Of a stretch of 64,000 bases of DNA, positions 26,342 through 36,117 are shown piece after piece (positions within the stretch are counted from its first letter, which is position 1; each line of letters starts with the position of its first letter). A program made the translations under genes and the position numbers. The notes beneath the pieces are model-generated. The model saw only the letters and a list, made by a program, of their open reading frames with translations, ran no database searches and was not told the origin of the DNA. Origin of the DNA: CBDHFN01 sp965262605 (lineage in GTDB: Bacteria; Pseudomonadota; Alphaproteobacteria; JASGCL01); NCBI GenBank assembly GCA_965262605.1, contig CBDHFN010000003.1:1426001-1490000 (forward strand), written 5' to 3'.

Positions 26342-28075
26342 ATGATAAAAAAAATTGCAAAACTTGTGCATTCAAAAGATAAAATCGCCCAAACTCCGAT
26401 TATTTATCAAATGCAACCCAGCGAAAGCGGTATTGCGTGCTTGGCAATTATTTTGGCATATTATAATAAATGGGTTTCGGTGGAACAATTGCGCATGGAA
26501 TGCGGGGTTTCGCGCGATGGGCTTAAAATTGAAAATATCATTAATGTGGCAAGGTTGCATCAACTTGACGCAGAATTTGAAATTTGTGAATTTCATGAAT
26601 TATCCGAATTTCAAGCACCCTTGTTTTTTATTGGTAATGATAATAATTATGTCATTTACGAAGGCAACCAAAATAATAAAATTTATCTTAACGACCCAGC
26701 GGTTGGCAGAAAAATACTTAACCAAAAAAACCACCCAGAAATATTTCATGGCAGTTTTTTAATCATTAAACCAAACCCAAATTTCAAACCCGACAAAAGC
26801 GGTAAATTTAATATTATTAATGAAATTCATAAAAAATTAATGGGTAATTACAGCAATTTTTTATATTTATTTATTATTGGTGTGTTGTTAATCGTGCCCG
26901 CCATCATCACGCCGATTTTGATTCAGCAATTTATTGACCGCGTTTTGTCGGGCGCGGACATTACTATATTACCCATTATCATTTTGGCAATGGCGATAAA
27001 TATTGGATTTTGCGCTTTATTATCGTGGTTGGAACAAATAGCCTTGGCAAAATTTTATCTTAAAATTTCAATCAATGAAACAAAAAATTTCTTATACCAT
27101 TTATTGCGCCTGCCGAATAATTTTTTTATTGGCAGGGCAATGGGTGATATTGCCAAACGGGTGAATAATAACGATGAAATTGCCGAAGTGATGGTTTATG
27201 ATTTTACCCATAATATCGTGCAATTATTCAAAATATGCTTATTTGGTGCTATTTTATTAATTTATGATTATAAAATTGCATTGGTGGTTATTGCGATTAA
27301 TATGATGAATTTCTTTGTGTTAACCTTGATTATTCGCAAAGTAAGCGATATGTCGCAACGCATTATGCTTGATACAAATCAGTTGAATGGTGTCGCCATG
27401 GCAGGAATTTTTTCCATTGATAATATAAAATCACACGCGCTTGAAAATTATTTTTTTCAAAAATGGGCGGATATTCATGGCAAAACAATTAAGATAAATC
27501 AACGATTGCAAGTTATGACCAATCAAGCCGACCTAATGCCAATATTTTTAACATCATTAACGACCATGGCGGTATTGGGGGTTGGCGGCTTGCGCTATAT
27601 GGAAGGGTTAATTACCATCGGTGGTATAGTTGCGGTGCAAGGATTGGCGCAAAATTTTATTGAACCGATTCGTTCGTTTGTGGGATTGGCAAGCAAATTA
27701 CAAGAAATCAAGGCAAAAATAACCGCCGTTAATGATGTTTATAGTTATAATAAAGATTATAAATTTCAATATAAAGATAATAGTAATTTAGAATCAAGAT
27801 TAATTAAAATTAAGCAAATAATTAATGATTCGCCAAGTGGTAAATTAATGGGTAATATAACCGTTGAAAATCTTACATTTTCGTTTGGCAATATTGCTGA
27901 TAGCGTGCTTAAAGATATTAATCTAACAATACAAGCAGGTAAGCGCACCGCCATAGTTGGCGAATCTGGTTCGGGAAAATCCACTTTATTAAAGCTTATT
28001 TGTGGTATATATCAACCAAATATTGGTAAAATAAAATATGATAATTTAAATTTTCAAGAATCCCCCATGAAATAA
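26342..28075 (+). CDS. NHLM/NHLP-type ABC exporter subunit 1, peptidase-like domain, N-terminal part of a frameshifted gene
   Basis: Residues 17-140 form a C39-like domain. The catalytic Cys position is Ser29 (SESG) and the catalytic His position is Asn102 (NDNNYV), while Asp118 (LNDPAVG) is kept, so peptidase activity is unlikely. About five membrane helices (about 175-440) follow. The ATPase domain has Walker A GESGSGKSTLLKL, then ends early after LNFQESPMK. One extra base near 28061 restores the frame into the sequence ending at 28560, giving about 739 residues, the usual length for this subunit. Bacteriocin-type transporters use such domains to cleave or hold leader peptides. Here it can at most bind them. 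Confidence 0.8.
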   Translation: MIKKIAKLVHSKDKIAQTPIIYQMQPSESGIACLAIILAYYNKWVSVEQLRMECGVSRDGLKIENIINVARLHQLDAEFEICEFHELSEFQAPLFFIGNDNNYVIYEGNQNNKIYLNDPAVGRKILNQKNHPEIFHGSFLIIKPNPNFKPDKSGKFNIINEIHKKLMGNYSNFLYLFIIGVLLIVPAIITPILIQQFIDRVLSGADITILPIIILAMAINIGFCALLSWLEQIALAKFYLKISINETKNFLYHLLRLPNNFFIGRAMGDIAKRVNNNDEIAEVMVYDFTHNIVQLFKICLFGAILLIYDYKIALVVIAINMMNFFVLTLIIRKVSDMSQRIMLDTNQLNGVAMAGIFSIDNIKSHALENYFFQKWADIHGKTIKINQRLQVMTNQADLMPIFLTSLTTMAVLGVGGLRYMEGLITIGGIVAVQGLAQNFIEPIRSFVGLASKLQEIKAKITAVNDVYSYNKDYKFQYKDNSNLESRLIKIKQIINDSPSGKLMGNITVENLTFSFGNIADSVLKDINLTIQAGKRTAIVGESGSGKSTLLKLICGIYQPNIGKIKYDNLNFQESPMK

Positions 28076-28560
28076 TAAGCGAAAGCATCGCATTCGTTGA
28101 CCAAAATATTGTATTATTCAGCGGCAGTATCAAAGATAATTTAACATTTTGGAATCAAAATATTGACGATAAAAATATCTTTAACAGCTTGAAAATTGCG
28201 GGGTTTGACAGACAGGTAAATCAATATAAAAATCGCCACTTAACCAAATTAAATGAACAAGCAAGCAATTTGTCAATCGGGCAAAAGCAACAGCTTGAAA
28301 TTGCGCGCGCGTTGTTAAATAATCCTTCGGTGTTGATTTTGGACGAAGCTACTTCGTGCCTTGATGTTTATAATCAAAAAATTATTGAACAAAACTTGCG
28401 CCATAATGGGTGCACAACAATTCTTGCGTCCCATCGGCTTAGCACTATTCGCGAATGCGATAATATTATTTTGTTAAAAAACAAACAGATTATTGCGCAA
28501 GGCACGCATGAAGAATTATGCGCAAGCCAAACTTATTACCGCGAATTAATGGATTTATAA
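28066..28560 (+). CDS. C-terminal ATPase part of ABC exporter subunit 1, out of frame
   Basis: This frame is open from 28066 and the first ATG is at 28189. It encodes HEIISESIAFVDQN (Q-loop region), then NLSIGQKQQLEIARAL (ABC signature), VLILDEATSCLD (Walker B) and ILASHRLS (H-loop). These are exactly the parts missing from the 26342-28075 product. It is therefore the end of the same gene, displaced by a one-base loss at the C5 run 28062-28066 or an adjacent A. As a separate protein it could not bind ATP alone. ABC2 starts 1 bp after its stop. Confidence 0.72.
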   Translation, partial: HEIISESIAFVDQNIVLFSGSIKDNLTFWNQNIDDKNIFNSLKIAGFDRQVNQYKNRHLTKLNEQASNLSIGQKQQLEIARALLNNPSVLILDEATSCLDVYNQKIIEQNLRHNGCTTILASHRLSTIRECDNIILLKNKQIIAQGTHEELCASQTYYRELMDL

Positions 28561-28561
28561 A

Positions 28562-31468
28562 ATGCAAAATTCACAAATTCCATCAAATTCCAATGAAATG
28601 CAAAATTTTTCTTTGCAACAGAAAAATGCCTATTGGGAAATTATTGAAGGGAGCGTGCAAATTTTTATGGTCATTGAAGCGGCTAATAACTTGCCAAGCA
28701 ACCAAATTTTTCTTGCGCAAATTAATAGCGGCGATTTAATTTTTGCGTTTGATGAATATACTATAAAATTAAGCGAAAATTCTGAAAATTATCGGCTTAA
28801 ATTAATTGCAAGATGCGACAAAAACAGCAAAATACTCCGCCAATCCCTTGACGAGCTTGCAAACAAGGAATGGGATTTTGATTTATTAATAAAACTTGAA
28901 AATTGGATAATGAATATTGACAGGGCAATATCAATATTATTTCCTGTGCCATCAGTCATTGACTTAATTGAAGCCGATGATGAAATATATATAAGCGATG
29001 ATAAATTTATATCCGCGCCCCATAAATCAGTTATTTGGTTAAAATTACAACAAGGGCAGGCGTGGTATTATGATAATCAACATTTACCCTTGCAAAATGA
29101 AGTAATTACCCCTTTGACGCAATGGTCGTATATTCATACTTTGGGTAATGACAATAAATTTACTGGCTATTTTTCTACATTTTTGCTTGATGGCGAACGG
29201 GCTATCCAAGCAATTAACGATTATAATCACTTAATTTCCAATGCAATTGCCCAATATTACCAAAAATATAAAAAAAATAATGCCCAAGAAATATTATTAA
29301 ATGCCGAAAGAATTTCCGCCGTAAATAATCAATTAAATGATAAATTATTTGGAATTTTTCAATCTGATATGAATCATTGGATTGGCAATCAATTTATTCA
29401 CCCTTATTTGAAAATATGCTTGATTTTAGGCAAGCAAATGAATGTTAAAATTCACGAAAAAATTATTTTGCAAGCTATTAATAAAAATGCTGATTTAATT
29501 GAAATTTTCAAAATTTGCGGGTTTCGGATGCGCAAAGTTCGCATTGATAATAATGATTGGCAAGATAAAGATTCGGGATATATTGTATCATTTTTCAAAA
29601 ACACTATGCGCATCGCGGTTTTAATGCCAGAACAAGGGCTTAATTATCAATATTTTGACCCCATTGAAGGTGAAGTTAAAAAATTAACACCGATTTTAAA
29701 AAATAAATTAGCTCCAAACGGCTGGATGCTTTATCCGCCAATAAGAAATATCGTGGGTAATATCGGCGATTTAATTAAAGTCGCCATGTTCGGACAAAAG
29801 CAAAATATATTAAAAATTAGTTCAATTGCCCTTTTTTCAGGCTTTTTGACTTTGTTAACGCCGATTTTAACGGGCAAAATTTTAACAATTTATATCCCCA
29901 GCCAAGAAATTTCTATGTTTGGTTTGGCGATTATGGCTTTATTTGCCGCCAGTATTGGTAAATTTGTTTTTGCAATTAATAACGCCATCAATATTATTCG
30001 CATATCCAACCGAATGGGAATGTATGTGCAATCGGCAATTTGGGATAAATTATTAAAATTACCAATTGCTTTTTTTCATGAATTTGCCGCGGGGGATTTA
30101 ATGAATCGCGCCCATGGCATTGATGCGATTCGTCAAAAATTATCCATTCAACTTATCACCACGATTGTGGCATTATTGACGGGATTAACCAATATTTTTG
30201 TGATGTGGTATTATGAAGCAAAATTATTATGGCTTGTATTAGTTATAAGTTTTTTATTTATTACTATTTCATTAATTTTAGCATTATTTCAATTACCAAA
30301 TTATATTAAAATTCAGAATTATCAAGGTAAAATGGACGGGTTAATTTATCAATTATGCCATTTATTGATAAAAATTCGCCTTGCGAATCGCGAAGATTAC
30401 GCTTTAAATGAATTTATATCGCATTACGCCAAACAAAAACACCATAAATTTACGCAACTAAAAAAACACGCGATTTCATTTGTGTTTAATGCGATTTCCA
30501 GCAATATTTTTATGCTTTGCATCCTAACTTTTGTAAGTATATCATTGCTTAATAATAATATTGATTTAGAAGTGCAAAATTTTATTGCATTTAATTCTTC
30601 GTTAGGGCAATTTTTAATGGCAATGATTACGGCGGTTTACGCGATGAGCAATCTGGTTTCGCTATTCCCAATTTATCATCGGTTATTGCCGATTATTAAC
30701 GCAAAAAATGAAAATAATATCCAGCATAATAAAGTTGAAAAATTTTATGGTAAAATTGAATTTAGAAATGTATCATTTCGCTATACACCCGAATTACCCC
30801 TTGTTTTAGAGGATTTTAATTTATCGGTTAAAGCAGGCAGTTTTGTGGCTATCACCGGGGAAACTGGCACGGGTAAGTCAACTTTGGCGCAATTATTATT
30901 AGCACTTTATAAATTAAATTCTGGGTCAATTGCCATTGATAATCAAGATGTGGAAACCATTAATCCGCATGAATTGCGCACGCAAATTGGCTTGGTTATG
31001 CAAAATTCCGAATTATTTGCCGGCACAATTTTGGAAAATGTCTTGATTGATAATATTGATGCGGACGAAGCCGATGTTATGGAAGTTTTGAAAAAAGTAG
31101 GCATGGAGCAAGAAATTAAAGATTTTCCCTTGGGCATTAACACGATGATTTCCGAAAAATCATTGGGTATATCAGCGGGACAAAAGCAAAAAATCATTAT
31201 TGCCCGCGCTTTATTGCGCAATCCGCGCATTTTAATATTGGACGAAGCAACCACCGCGATTGATAATATTCATCAAAAAATTATCGGACGCACGATTGAG
31301 AACTTAACCATAACCCGAATCGTGATTACCCACCGATATAATTCCATACAAAATGCCGATATTATTTATTTTATGGAAAAAGGTAAAATAGTGGAATCAG
31401 GGACATATCAAGAATTAATTAATAACAATGGTAAATTTGCCTATATTGCCAAACAACATCAAACCTAA
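28562..31468 (+). CDS. NHLM/NHLP-type ABC exporter subunit 2 (permease/ATPase)
   Basis: The 968-residue protein has a long N-terminal cytosolic region of about 400 residues (GDLIFAFDEYTIKL, LENWIMNIDRAIS) of the kind seen in the second ABC subunit of NHLM systems. Six membrane helices (about 415-700) and a complete ATPase follow: Walker A GETGTGKSTL, Q-loop VMQNSELF, signature GISAGQKQK, Walker B ILILDEATTAID, H-loop VITHR. It would pair with subunit 1 to drive export. It is intact, in contrast to its partner. It has no peptidase domain, as is normal for this subunit. Confidence 0.85.
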   Translation: MQNSQIPSNSNEMQNFSLQQKNAYWEIIEGSVQIFMVIEAANNLPSNQIFLAQINSGDLIFAFDEYTIKLSENSENYRLKLIARCDKNSKILRQSLDELANKEWDFDLLIKLENWIMNIDRAISILFPVPSVIDLIEADDEIYISDDKFISAPHKSVIWLKLQQGQAWYYDNQHLPLQNEVITPLTQWSYIHTLGNDNKFTGYFSTFLLDGERAIQAINDYNHLISNAIAQYYQKYKKNNAQEILLNAERISAVNNQLNDKLFGIFQSDMNHWIGNQFIHPYLKICLILGKQMNVKIHEKIILQAINKNADLIEIFKICGFRMRKVRIDNNDWQDKDSGYIVSFFKNTMRIAVLMPEQGLNYQYFDPIEGEVKKLTPILKNKLAPNGWMLYPPIRNIVGNIGDLIKVAMFGQKQNILKISSIALFSGFLTLLTPILTGKILTIYIPSQEISMFGLAIMALFAASIGKFVFAINNAINIIRISNRMGMYVQSAIWDKLLKLPIAFFHEFAAGDLMNRAHGIDAIRQKLSIQLITTIVALLTGLTNIFVMWYYEAKLLWLVLVISFLFITISLILALFQLPNYIKIQNYQGKMDGLIYQLCHLLIKIRLANREDYALNEFISHYAKQKHHKFTQLKKHAISFVFNAISSNIFMLCILTFVSISLLNNNIDLEVQNFIAFNSSLGQFLMAMITAVYAMSNLVSLFPIYHRLLPIINAKNENNIQHNKVEKFYGKIEFRNVSFRYTPELPLVLEDFNLSVKAGSFVAITGETGTGKSTLAQLLLALYKLNSGSIAIDNQDVETINPHELRTQIGLVMQNSELFAGTILENVLIDNIDADEADVMEVLKKVGMEQEIKDFPLGINTMISEKSLGISAGQKQKIIIARALLRNPRILILDEATTAIDNIHQKIIGRTIENLTITRIVITHRYNSIQNADIIYFMEKGKIVESGTYQELINNNGKFAYIAKQHQT

Positions 31469-31476
31469 GGAAAAAT

Positions 31477-32799
31477 ATGACCAAAATTCTGGGATATTCG
31501 TATATTTTAATTGTCTTTTTGGCATTTGATTTTTTCAGAATTGGCAGTTGGTATGATGATAATGCCGTTATGATTGGTTTGTTAATTATCAGCGGAATCA
31601 TGGGTTTTTATACGAAAATTCTGCCTAAATTCTTATTGCCCTTGTATTTTTTAGCCTTTTTTGGTTTATTTCATGGTTTTTATTTTAATAATTTTTATGG
31701 CGCACCGCAAATTAACGATGGTATTTTGCGCTTAGTTGCCTTGGGGATTGGAATCAGCTTTTTTGCGAATCACCAAGAAATTTTTAAACAAAAACTCCCC
31801 TATATCATAATGTTAGTGATAATCGCCCAAAGTTTAATTGCCTTAGAACCGACTTTTGATACGCTAAATTTAACCCAATATTCTGATTATATTGGCTTTG
31901 ATGCCTTAGTTATAGCCAGTTTATTCGCCAATATTTATGGAATTATTTTGGCGTTCATCATTGCATATATTTCGCAAAATAATTCCGCACCATTGGCTTT
32001 AATGATGGGTTTAGTCTTAGCAAGATTATTTTTGCCCAAAAATCCTAAATTATTTTTATATTTATGTTTTTTTGGTGTTGTTTGCATTATTTTAACAATA
32101 TTATCGCTTTTATATTTTTATCACCCTGAACAAATGGGTGATGCAACAATGCAATATAGTTTATGGTCGCGCGCCATGGGTTATATGGTGTTATTCACCC
32201 AAACAGCCCATGAAGGCATAAATTCAATATTAATTGGACATGGATATGGGCGCATCGCTGAATATTTTCAATTATATAATTATAAAATTTCGGGCAATCC
32301 ATTTTGGGACGGCATTGAAAATCATACAAACCATACGCATAATCAATTTATTGAAGTATTTTTTGCCCAAGGGTTAGTGGGCGCATGGCTTTGGGGTAGT
32401 TTTTTATGGCGTTGGTTTAAACATACAAACAAAGATTTTTGGGTTGGTGCTTTTTTATGCAGCTTTATGATTTTATCATCGCTTTGGTATTTTTTACCGC
32501 AAAATTTAATTTTCATTGCGATATTTATGGGCTTAAATACTAAAAACATTGATAATATTCGGTTTTACCCGAAATTAATTAACAAATTATTTGGTTTAAT
32601 TTTAATTGTTGCTGGGCTTGTTTTATTAGTATTTTTATATAAAAGCGAATATTCATATTCTTGCATCAACAGCAAATATTTAAATTACGAAAATGATTAT
32701 ACTAAACGAATTTTGCCTTTTTTAGAAAAATTTCCTGATAATCAATCGTATTTATTCAAATTTATTAAACGAAACTGCGAAATAAAGCTTGCATTTTAA
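31477..32799 (+). CDS. Wzy-type O-antigen polymerase/ligase-like membrane protein
   Basis: The 440-residue protein has about eleven hydrophobic segments. A periplasmic loop holds NHTHNQFIEVFFAQGLVGAWLW (about 285-310 region), the His-x-His-Asn and Gly-Leu-x-Gly pattern of the Wzy_C/O-antigen ligase family. Another loop holds WSRAMGYMVLF. Such proteins polymerise or ligate lipid-linked glycan units on the periplasmic side. It follows ABC2 by 8 bp, so exporter and glycan genes share a transcript. Whether it is a polymerase or a ligase cannot be decided from sequence. Confidence 0.72.
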   Translation: MTKILGYSYILIVFLAFDFFRIGSWYDDNAVMIGLLIISGIMGFYTKILPKFLLPLYFLAFFGLFHGFYFNNFYGAPQINDGILRLVALGIGISFFANHQEIFKQKLPYIIMLVIIAQSLIALEPTFDTLNLTQYSDYIGFDALVIASLFANIYGIILAFIIAYISQNNSAPLALMMGLVLARLFLPKNPKLFLYLCFFGVVCIILTILSLLYFYHPEQMGDATMQYSLWSRAMGYMVLFTQTAHEGINSILIGHGYGRIAEYFQLYNYKISGNPFWDGIENHTNHTHNQFIEVFFAQGLVGAWLWGSFLWRWFKHTNKDFWVGAFLCSFMILSSLWYFLPQNLIFIAIFMGLNTKNIDNIRFYPKLINKLFGLILIVAGLVLLVFLYKSEYSYSCINSKYLNYENDYTKRILPFLEKFPDNQSYLFKFIKRNCEIKLAF

Positions 32800-32824
32800 G
32801 CGATATTTTTCTAATGAATGATTC

Positions 32825-33973
32825 ATGAATAAAAATATTTTTTGGTTGGCAATTTCAGTTGCGGTTGCAATTTGCGGTTTGGGAATATCCATTCCAATTT
32901 TACCTTTTTTAATTAAAAAACTTGACGGCAATGATTTTCAAGCTAGCTTTATTTTTGCTGTTTTTTCGTTTTTTTCGTTAGTTTTTTCCCCTTTTTGGGG
33001 GCGCATGGCGGATAAATACGGGCGCAAGAAAATAATGCTAACATCGCTTATTATGACGGCAATATCATATATTATTGTCAGTAATGCCCATGAAATATGG
33101 CATATATATTTTGGTCGGGCAATGGCGGGCTTATTCGCTGGCTGGATGAGCATTGCGCAAGCCATCGTTTTAAGTTATTCTAATACTGATAATCGGGCAA
33201 AGCATCTTGGCATTTTGGGTGCTTCGTTTGGTATGGGATATACGCTTGGACCGGGTGTCGGTGCTGTTATGTTGAATTATATGGATTTGCAAGATTCATT
33301 GCTTATTTCTGGGTTGTGTAATTTATTAGCGTTTAGCGTGATTTTATTGGCATTAAAATCGCAACCAATTATTCAAGCCATTAAAAAACCATGGATTAAT
33401 CTTTTGAAAAATCGGCAAATTAGCAAAATTTTATTTGTTTATTTTAGCTTGCTGGTTGCATTTAACGCCATGGAATCATCATTGGCTTTATGGGGCGCAA
33501 ACAGATTGGGTTATACAAGCAAGGAAATTGGCTATTTATTAGTATTGGCGGGCATGATTGCAATTTTTGTGCAAGGCGGCATATTGGGCAAGCTTACGCA
33601 AATATTTTCGTCTGAACAGCTTATTAAATATGGCTTGCCCATGATTGGCTTGGGTTTATTTTTTTTGATTATCGCGCATAATGATATGATGGCGATTTTG
33701 GCGATTATTTGTTTGAGTTTAGGCTCTTCGTTATGCACCCCGTCTATTTTAGCGGTTTTAAGCAAGCAAGTTGGCGATGAATCATATGGCGCATTAATGG
33801 GAATGGCGCAATCAATACAAAGTGGGTCGCGTGTAGTGGGGGCAAGTTTTTTTGGTTATATATATTATGTATATGGTTATGAAAAATCATATAGTATAGC
33901 GATATTAGTAATATTAATTGCTTTTGTCAGTTATAATAATATCATTCGCAATAACAATAATCAATCTGCATAA
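32825..33973 (+). CDS. Major facilitator superfamily transporter
   Basis: The 382-residue protein has twelve predicted membrane helices. The loop between helices 2 and 3 holds the MFS motif GRMADKYGRKKIM, and GASFGMGYTLGPGVGAV near residue 135 is the antiporter-type motif C. It resembles drug or sugar efflux members (TetA-like). The substrate is unknown. It starts 25 bp after the Wzy-like gene and its 3' end lies just before the glyA ribosome binding site. Confidence 0.85.
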   Translation: MNKNIFWLAISVAVAICGLGISIPILPFLIKKLDGNDFQASFIFAVFSFFSLVFSPFWGRMADKYGRKKIMLTSLIMTAISYIIVSNAHEIWHIYFGRAMAGLFAGWMSIAQAIVLSYSNTDNRAKHLGILGASFGMGYTLGPGVGAVMLNYMDLQDSLLISGLCNLLAFSVILLALKSQPIIQAIKKPWINLLKNRQISKILFVYFSLLVAFNAMESSLALWGANRLGYTSKEIGYLLVLAGMIAIFVQGGILGKLTQIFSSEQLIKYGLPMIGLGLFFLIIAHNDMMAILAIICLSLGSSLCTPSILAVLSKQVGDESYGALMGMAQSIQSGSRVVGASFFGYIYYVYGYEKSYSIAILVILIAFVSYNNIIRNNNNQSA

Positions 33974-33983
33974 GGAGAAAATC

Positions 33984-35261
33984 ATGCAAAAATTTTTTGA
34001 AACACCATTATCAAAAGTAGATCCAGAAATTACCGCGATATTGGGACGCGAATTATCGCGCCAGCAAGATGGCTTGGAAATGATTGCATCAGAAAATTTA
34101 GTATCTCAAGCAGTTTTAGAAGCTATCGGTTCAGTTTTTACCAATAAATACGCCGAAGGTTATCCGCATAAACGCTATTATGGCGGTTGCGAATATGCCG
34201 ATGAAATGGAAGATTTAGCGATTCAAAGGGTATGTCAAATTTTTGGCGCAAAATATGCGAATGTGCAAGCCCATTCTGGCTCACAAGCAAACCAAGCAGT
34301 ATTTATGGCTTTTGCGAAACCCGGCGACACAATTTTAGGTATGGCTTTAGCCGCTGGCGGGCATTTAACCCATGGTTCTGCCCCGAATGTAAGCGGTAAA
34401 TGGTTTAATGCGATTCAGTATGGTGTTCGTCAAGATGGCTTAATTGATTTTGAACAAATGGCAGAGTTAGCCCGCGAACATAAGCCAAAAATCATTATTG
34501 CGGGCGGTTCTGCATATGCTCGCATCATTGATTTTCAAAAATTCCGCGCGATTGCTGACGAAGTCGGCGCGATTTTAATGGTTGATATGGCGCATATTGC
34601 TGGCTTAGTTGCGGGTGGTATGCACCCCAATCCCATGCCATTTGCTGATGTTGTCACTTCCACAACTCATAAAACTTTGCGCTGTGCACGGGGTGGCTTG
34701 ATTTTAAGCAATTCCGAAGAAGTCATGAAAAAAATCAATTCGGCGATTTTCCCTGCTTTGCAAGGCGGTCCTTTATTGGCAAATATGGTGGGTAAAGCCG
34801 TTGGCTTTGGCGAAGCATTAAAGCCAGAATTTAAAATTTACGCCCGTCAAATCGTTGAAAATGCCCAAGTTTTAGCCGATGAATTAATGAAAGGTGGCTT
34901 GAATATATTTTCAGGTGGCACGGATACGCATTTAATGTTAGTTGACTTGCGCCCCAAAGGTTTAACGGGTAATATCGTTGAAAAAGCCTTGGATAGAGCA
35001 GGGATTACTTGTAATAAAAATGGCATACCGGGCGATAATGAAAAACCAACTATCACCAGCGGCATTCGTTTAGGCACGCCAGCTTTAACTTCGCGTGGTT
35101 TTGGTAAAAACGAAATGAAAATCGTTGCCAGCTTGATTTTAGAAATATTGGACGGATTAGCGCAAGCAAAAGCCGATGCCGTGCCCGAAATTGAAGCAAG
35201 CGTCAAAGCAAAAGTTTTGCAATTATGCAAAAAATTTCCAATTTACGCGCAATCATATTAA
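33984..35261 (+). CDS. glyA: Serine hydroxymethyltransferase
   Basis: The ATG at 33984 has a strong AAGGAG site, so I reject the longer frame from 33918 that would overlap the MFS gene. The 425-residue PLP enzyme has ENLVSQAVLEA, HSGSQANQAV, and the PLP lysine in TSTTHKTLRCARGGL, with GIRLGTPALTSRG near the end. It interconverts serine and glycine and supplies one-carbon units, feeding purN-type reactions. dapD follows by 18 bp, as a likely cotranscribed gene. Confidence 0.98.
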   Translation: MQKFFETPLSKVDPEITAILGRELSRQQDGLEMIASENLVSQAVLEAIGSVFTNKYAEGYPHKRYYGGCEYADEMEDLAIQRVCQIFGAKYANVQAHSGSQANQAVFMAFAKPGDTILGMALAAGGHLTHGSAPNVSGKWFNAIQYGVRQDGLIDFEQMAELAREHKPKIIIAGGSAYARIIDFQKFRAIADEVGAILMVDMAHIAGLVAGGMHPNPMPFADVVTSTTHKTLRCARGGLILSNSEEVMKKINSAIFPALQGGPLLANMVGKAVGFGEALKPEFKIYARQIVENAQVLADELMKGGLNIFSGGTDTHLMLVDLRPKGLTGNIVEKALDRAGITCNKNGIPGDNEKPTITSGIRLGTPALTSRGFGKNEMKIVASLILEILDGLAQAKADAVPEIEASVKAKVLQLCKKFPIYAQSY

Positions 35262-35279
35262 TTATTTAAGGAGGGCAAA

Positions 35280-36116
35280 ATGAATTACGAAGATATTATC
35301 AATAAACATTGGGAAGACCGCGCCAATATTACCCCTGATTATAAAGGGGATTTGCGCGGGGCAGTTGACCATGCTTTGGAAGGATTGGATTCGGGAAAAT
35401 ACCGCGTTGCCAAAAAAATTAACGACCAATACCAAACTTATCAATGGTTAAAAAAGGCTGTGTTGTTAAGTTTTCGCCTTAACCCGAATGTCAGAATTTC
35501 TGGTGCACCGGGCAATAGTTTTTGGTATGATAAAGTTCCCAGCAAATTTGCAAATATGTCCGAAAAACAATATAAAGAAAGCGGTTTTCGTTCGGTGCCG
35601 GGCTGTGTTGTGCGTTATTCCGCTTATATTGCGCCTTCGGTGGTATTAATGCCATCGTTTGTTAATGTCGGGGCTTTCGTTGATTCGGGCACGATGGTTG
35701 ATACTTGGGCAACGGTCGGGTCTTGTGCGCAAATTGGTAAAAATGTCCATTTGTCTGGTGGCACAGGCATCGGTGGCGTTTTAGAACCCGTGCAAGCGGG
35801 TCCCGTTATTATTGAAGATGATTGCTTTATTGGCGCGCGCGCCGAAGTAGCCGAGGGTGTTATTGTTGAACGCGGTTCGGTGCTTTCCATGGGGGTTTAT
35901 CTTGGGGCTTCCACAAAAATTATTGACCGCGCAACGGGTGAAGTTTTTATGGGAAGGGTGCCTGCTTATTCAGTTGTTGTTTCTGGCTCACTGCCAAGCG
36001 GCAAGAATTTGCCCGATGGCTCACCAAGCCCATCGTTATATTGTGCGGTTATTGTGAAACGGGTTGATGAAAAAACCCGCGCGAAAACATCAATTAACGA
36101 TTTATTGCGTAGTTAA
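35280..36116 (+). CDS. dapD: 2,3,4,5-tetrahydropyridine-2,6-dicarboxylate N-succinyltransferase
   Basis: The 278-residue protein has the DapD left-handed beta-helix with FVNVGAFVDSGTMVDTWATVGS, GGTGIGGVLEPVQA and DDCFIGARAEV blocks and the N-terminal helical domain. It succinylates tetrahydrodipicolinate in the lysine and diaminopimelate pathway. An AAGGAGGG ribosome binding site precedes the ATG. dapE begins 1 bp after the stop, and the two act in the same pathway. Confidence 0.98.
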   Translation: MNYEDIINKHWEDRANITPDYKGDLRGAVDHALEGLDSGKYRVAKKINDQYQTYQWLKKAVLLSFRLNPNVRISGAPGNSFWYDKVPSKFANMSEKQYKESGFRSVPGCVVRYSAYIAPSVVLMPSFVNVGAFVDSGTMVDTWATVGSCAQIGKNVHLSGGTGIGGVLEPVQAGPVIIEDDCFIGARAEVAEGVIVERGSVLSMGVYLGASTKIIDRATGEVFMGRVPAYSVVVSGSLPSGKNLPDGSPSPSLYCAVIVKRVDEKTRAKTSINDLLRS

Positions 36117-36117
36117 C

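Noticed and set aside
33918..33983. N-terminal extension of glyA from 33918
   Set aside because: It would overlap the MFS gene by 56 bp and ignores the AAGGAG site placed exactly for the ATG at 33984.
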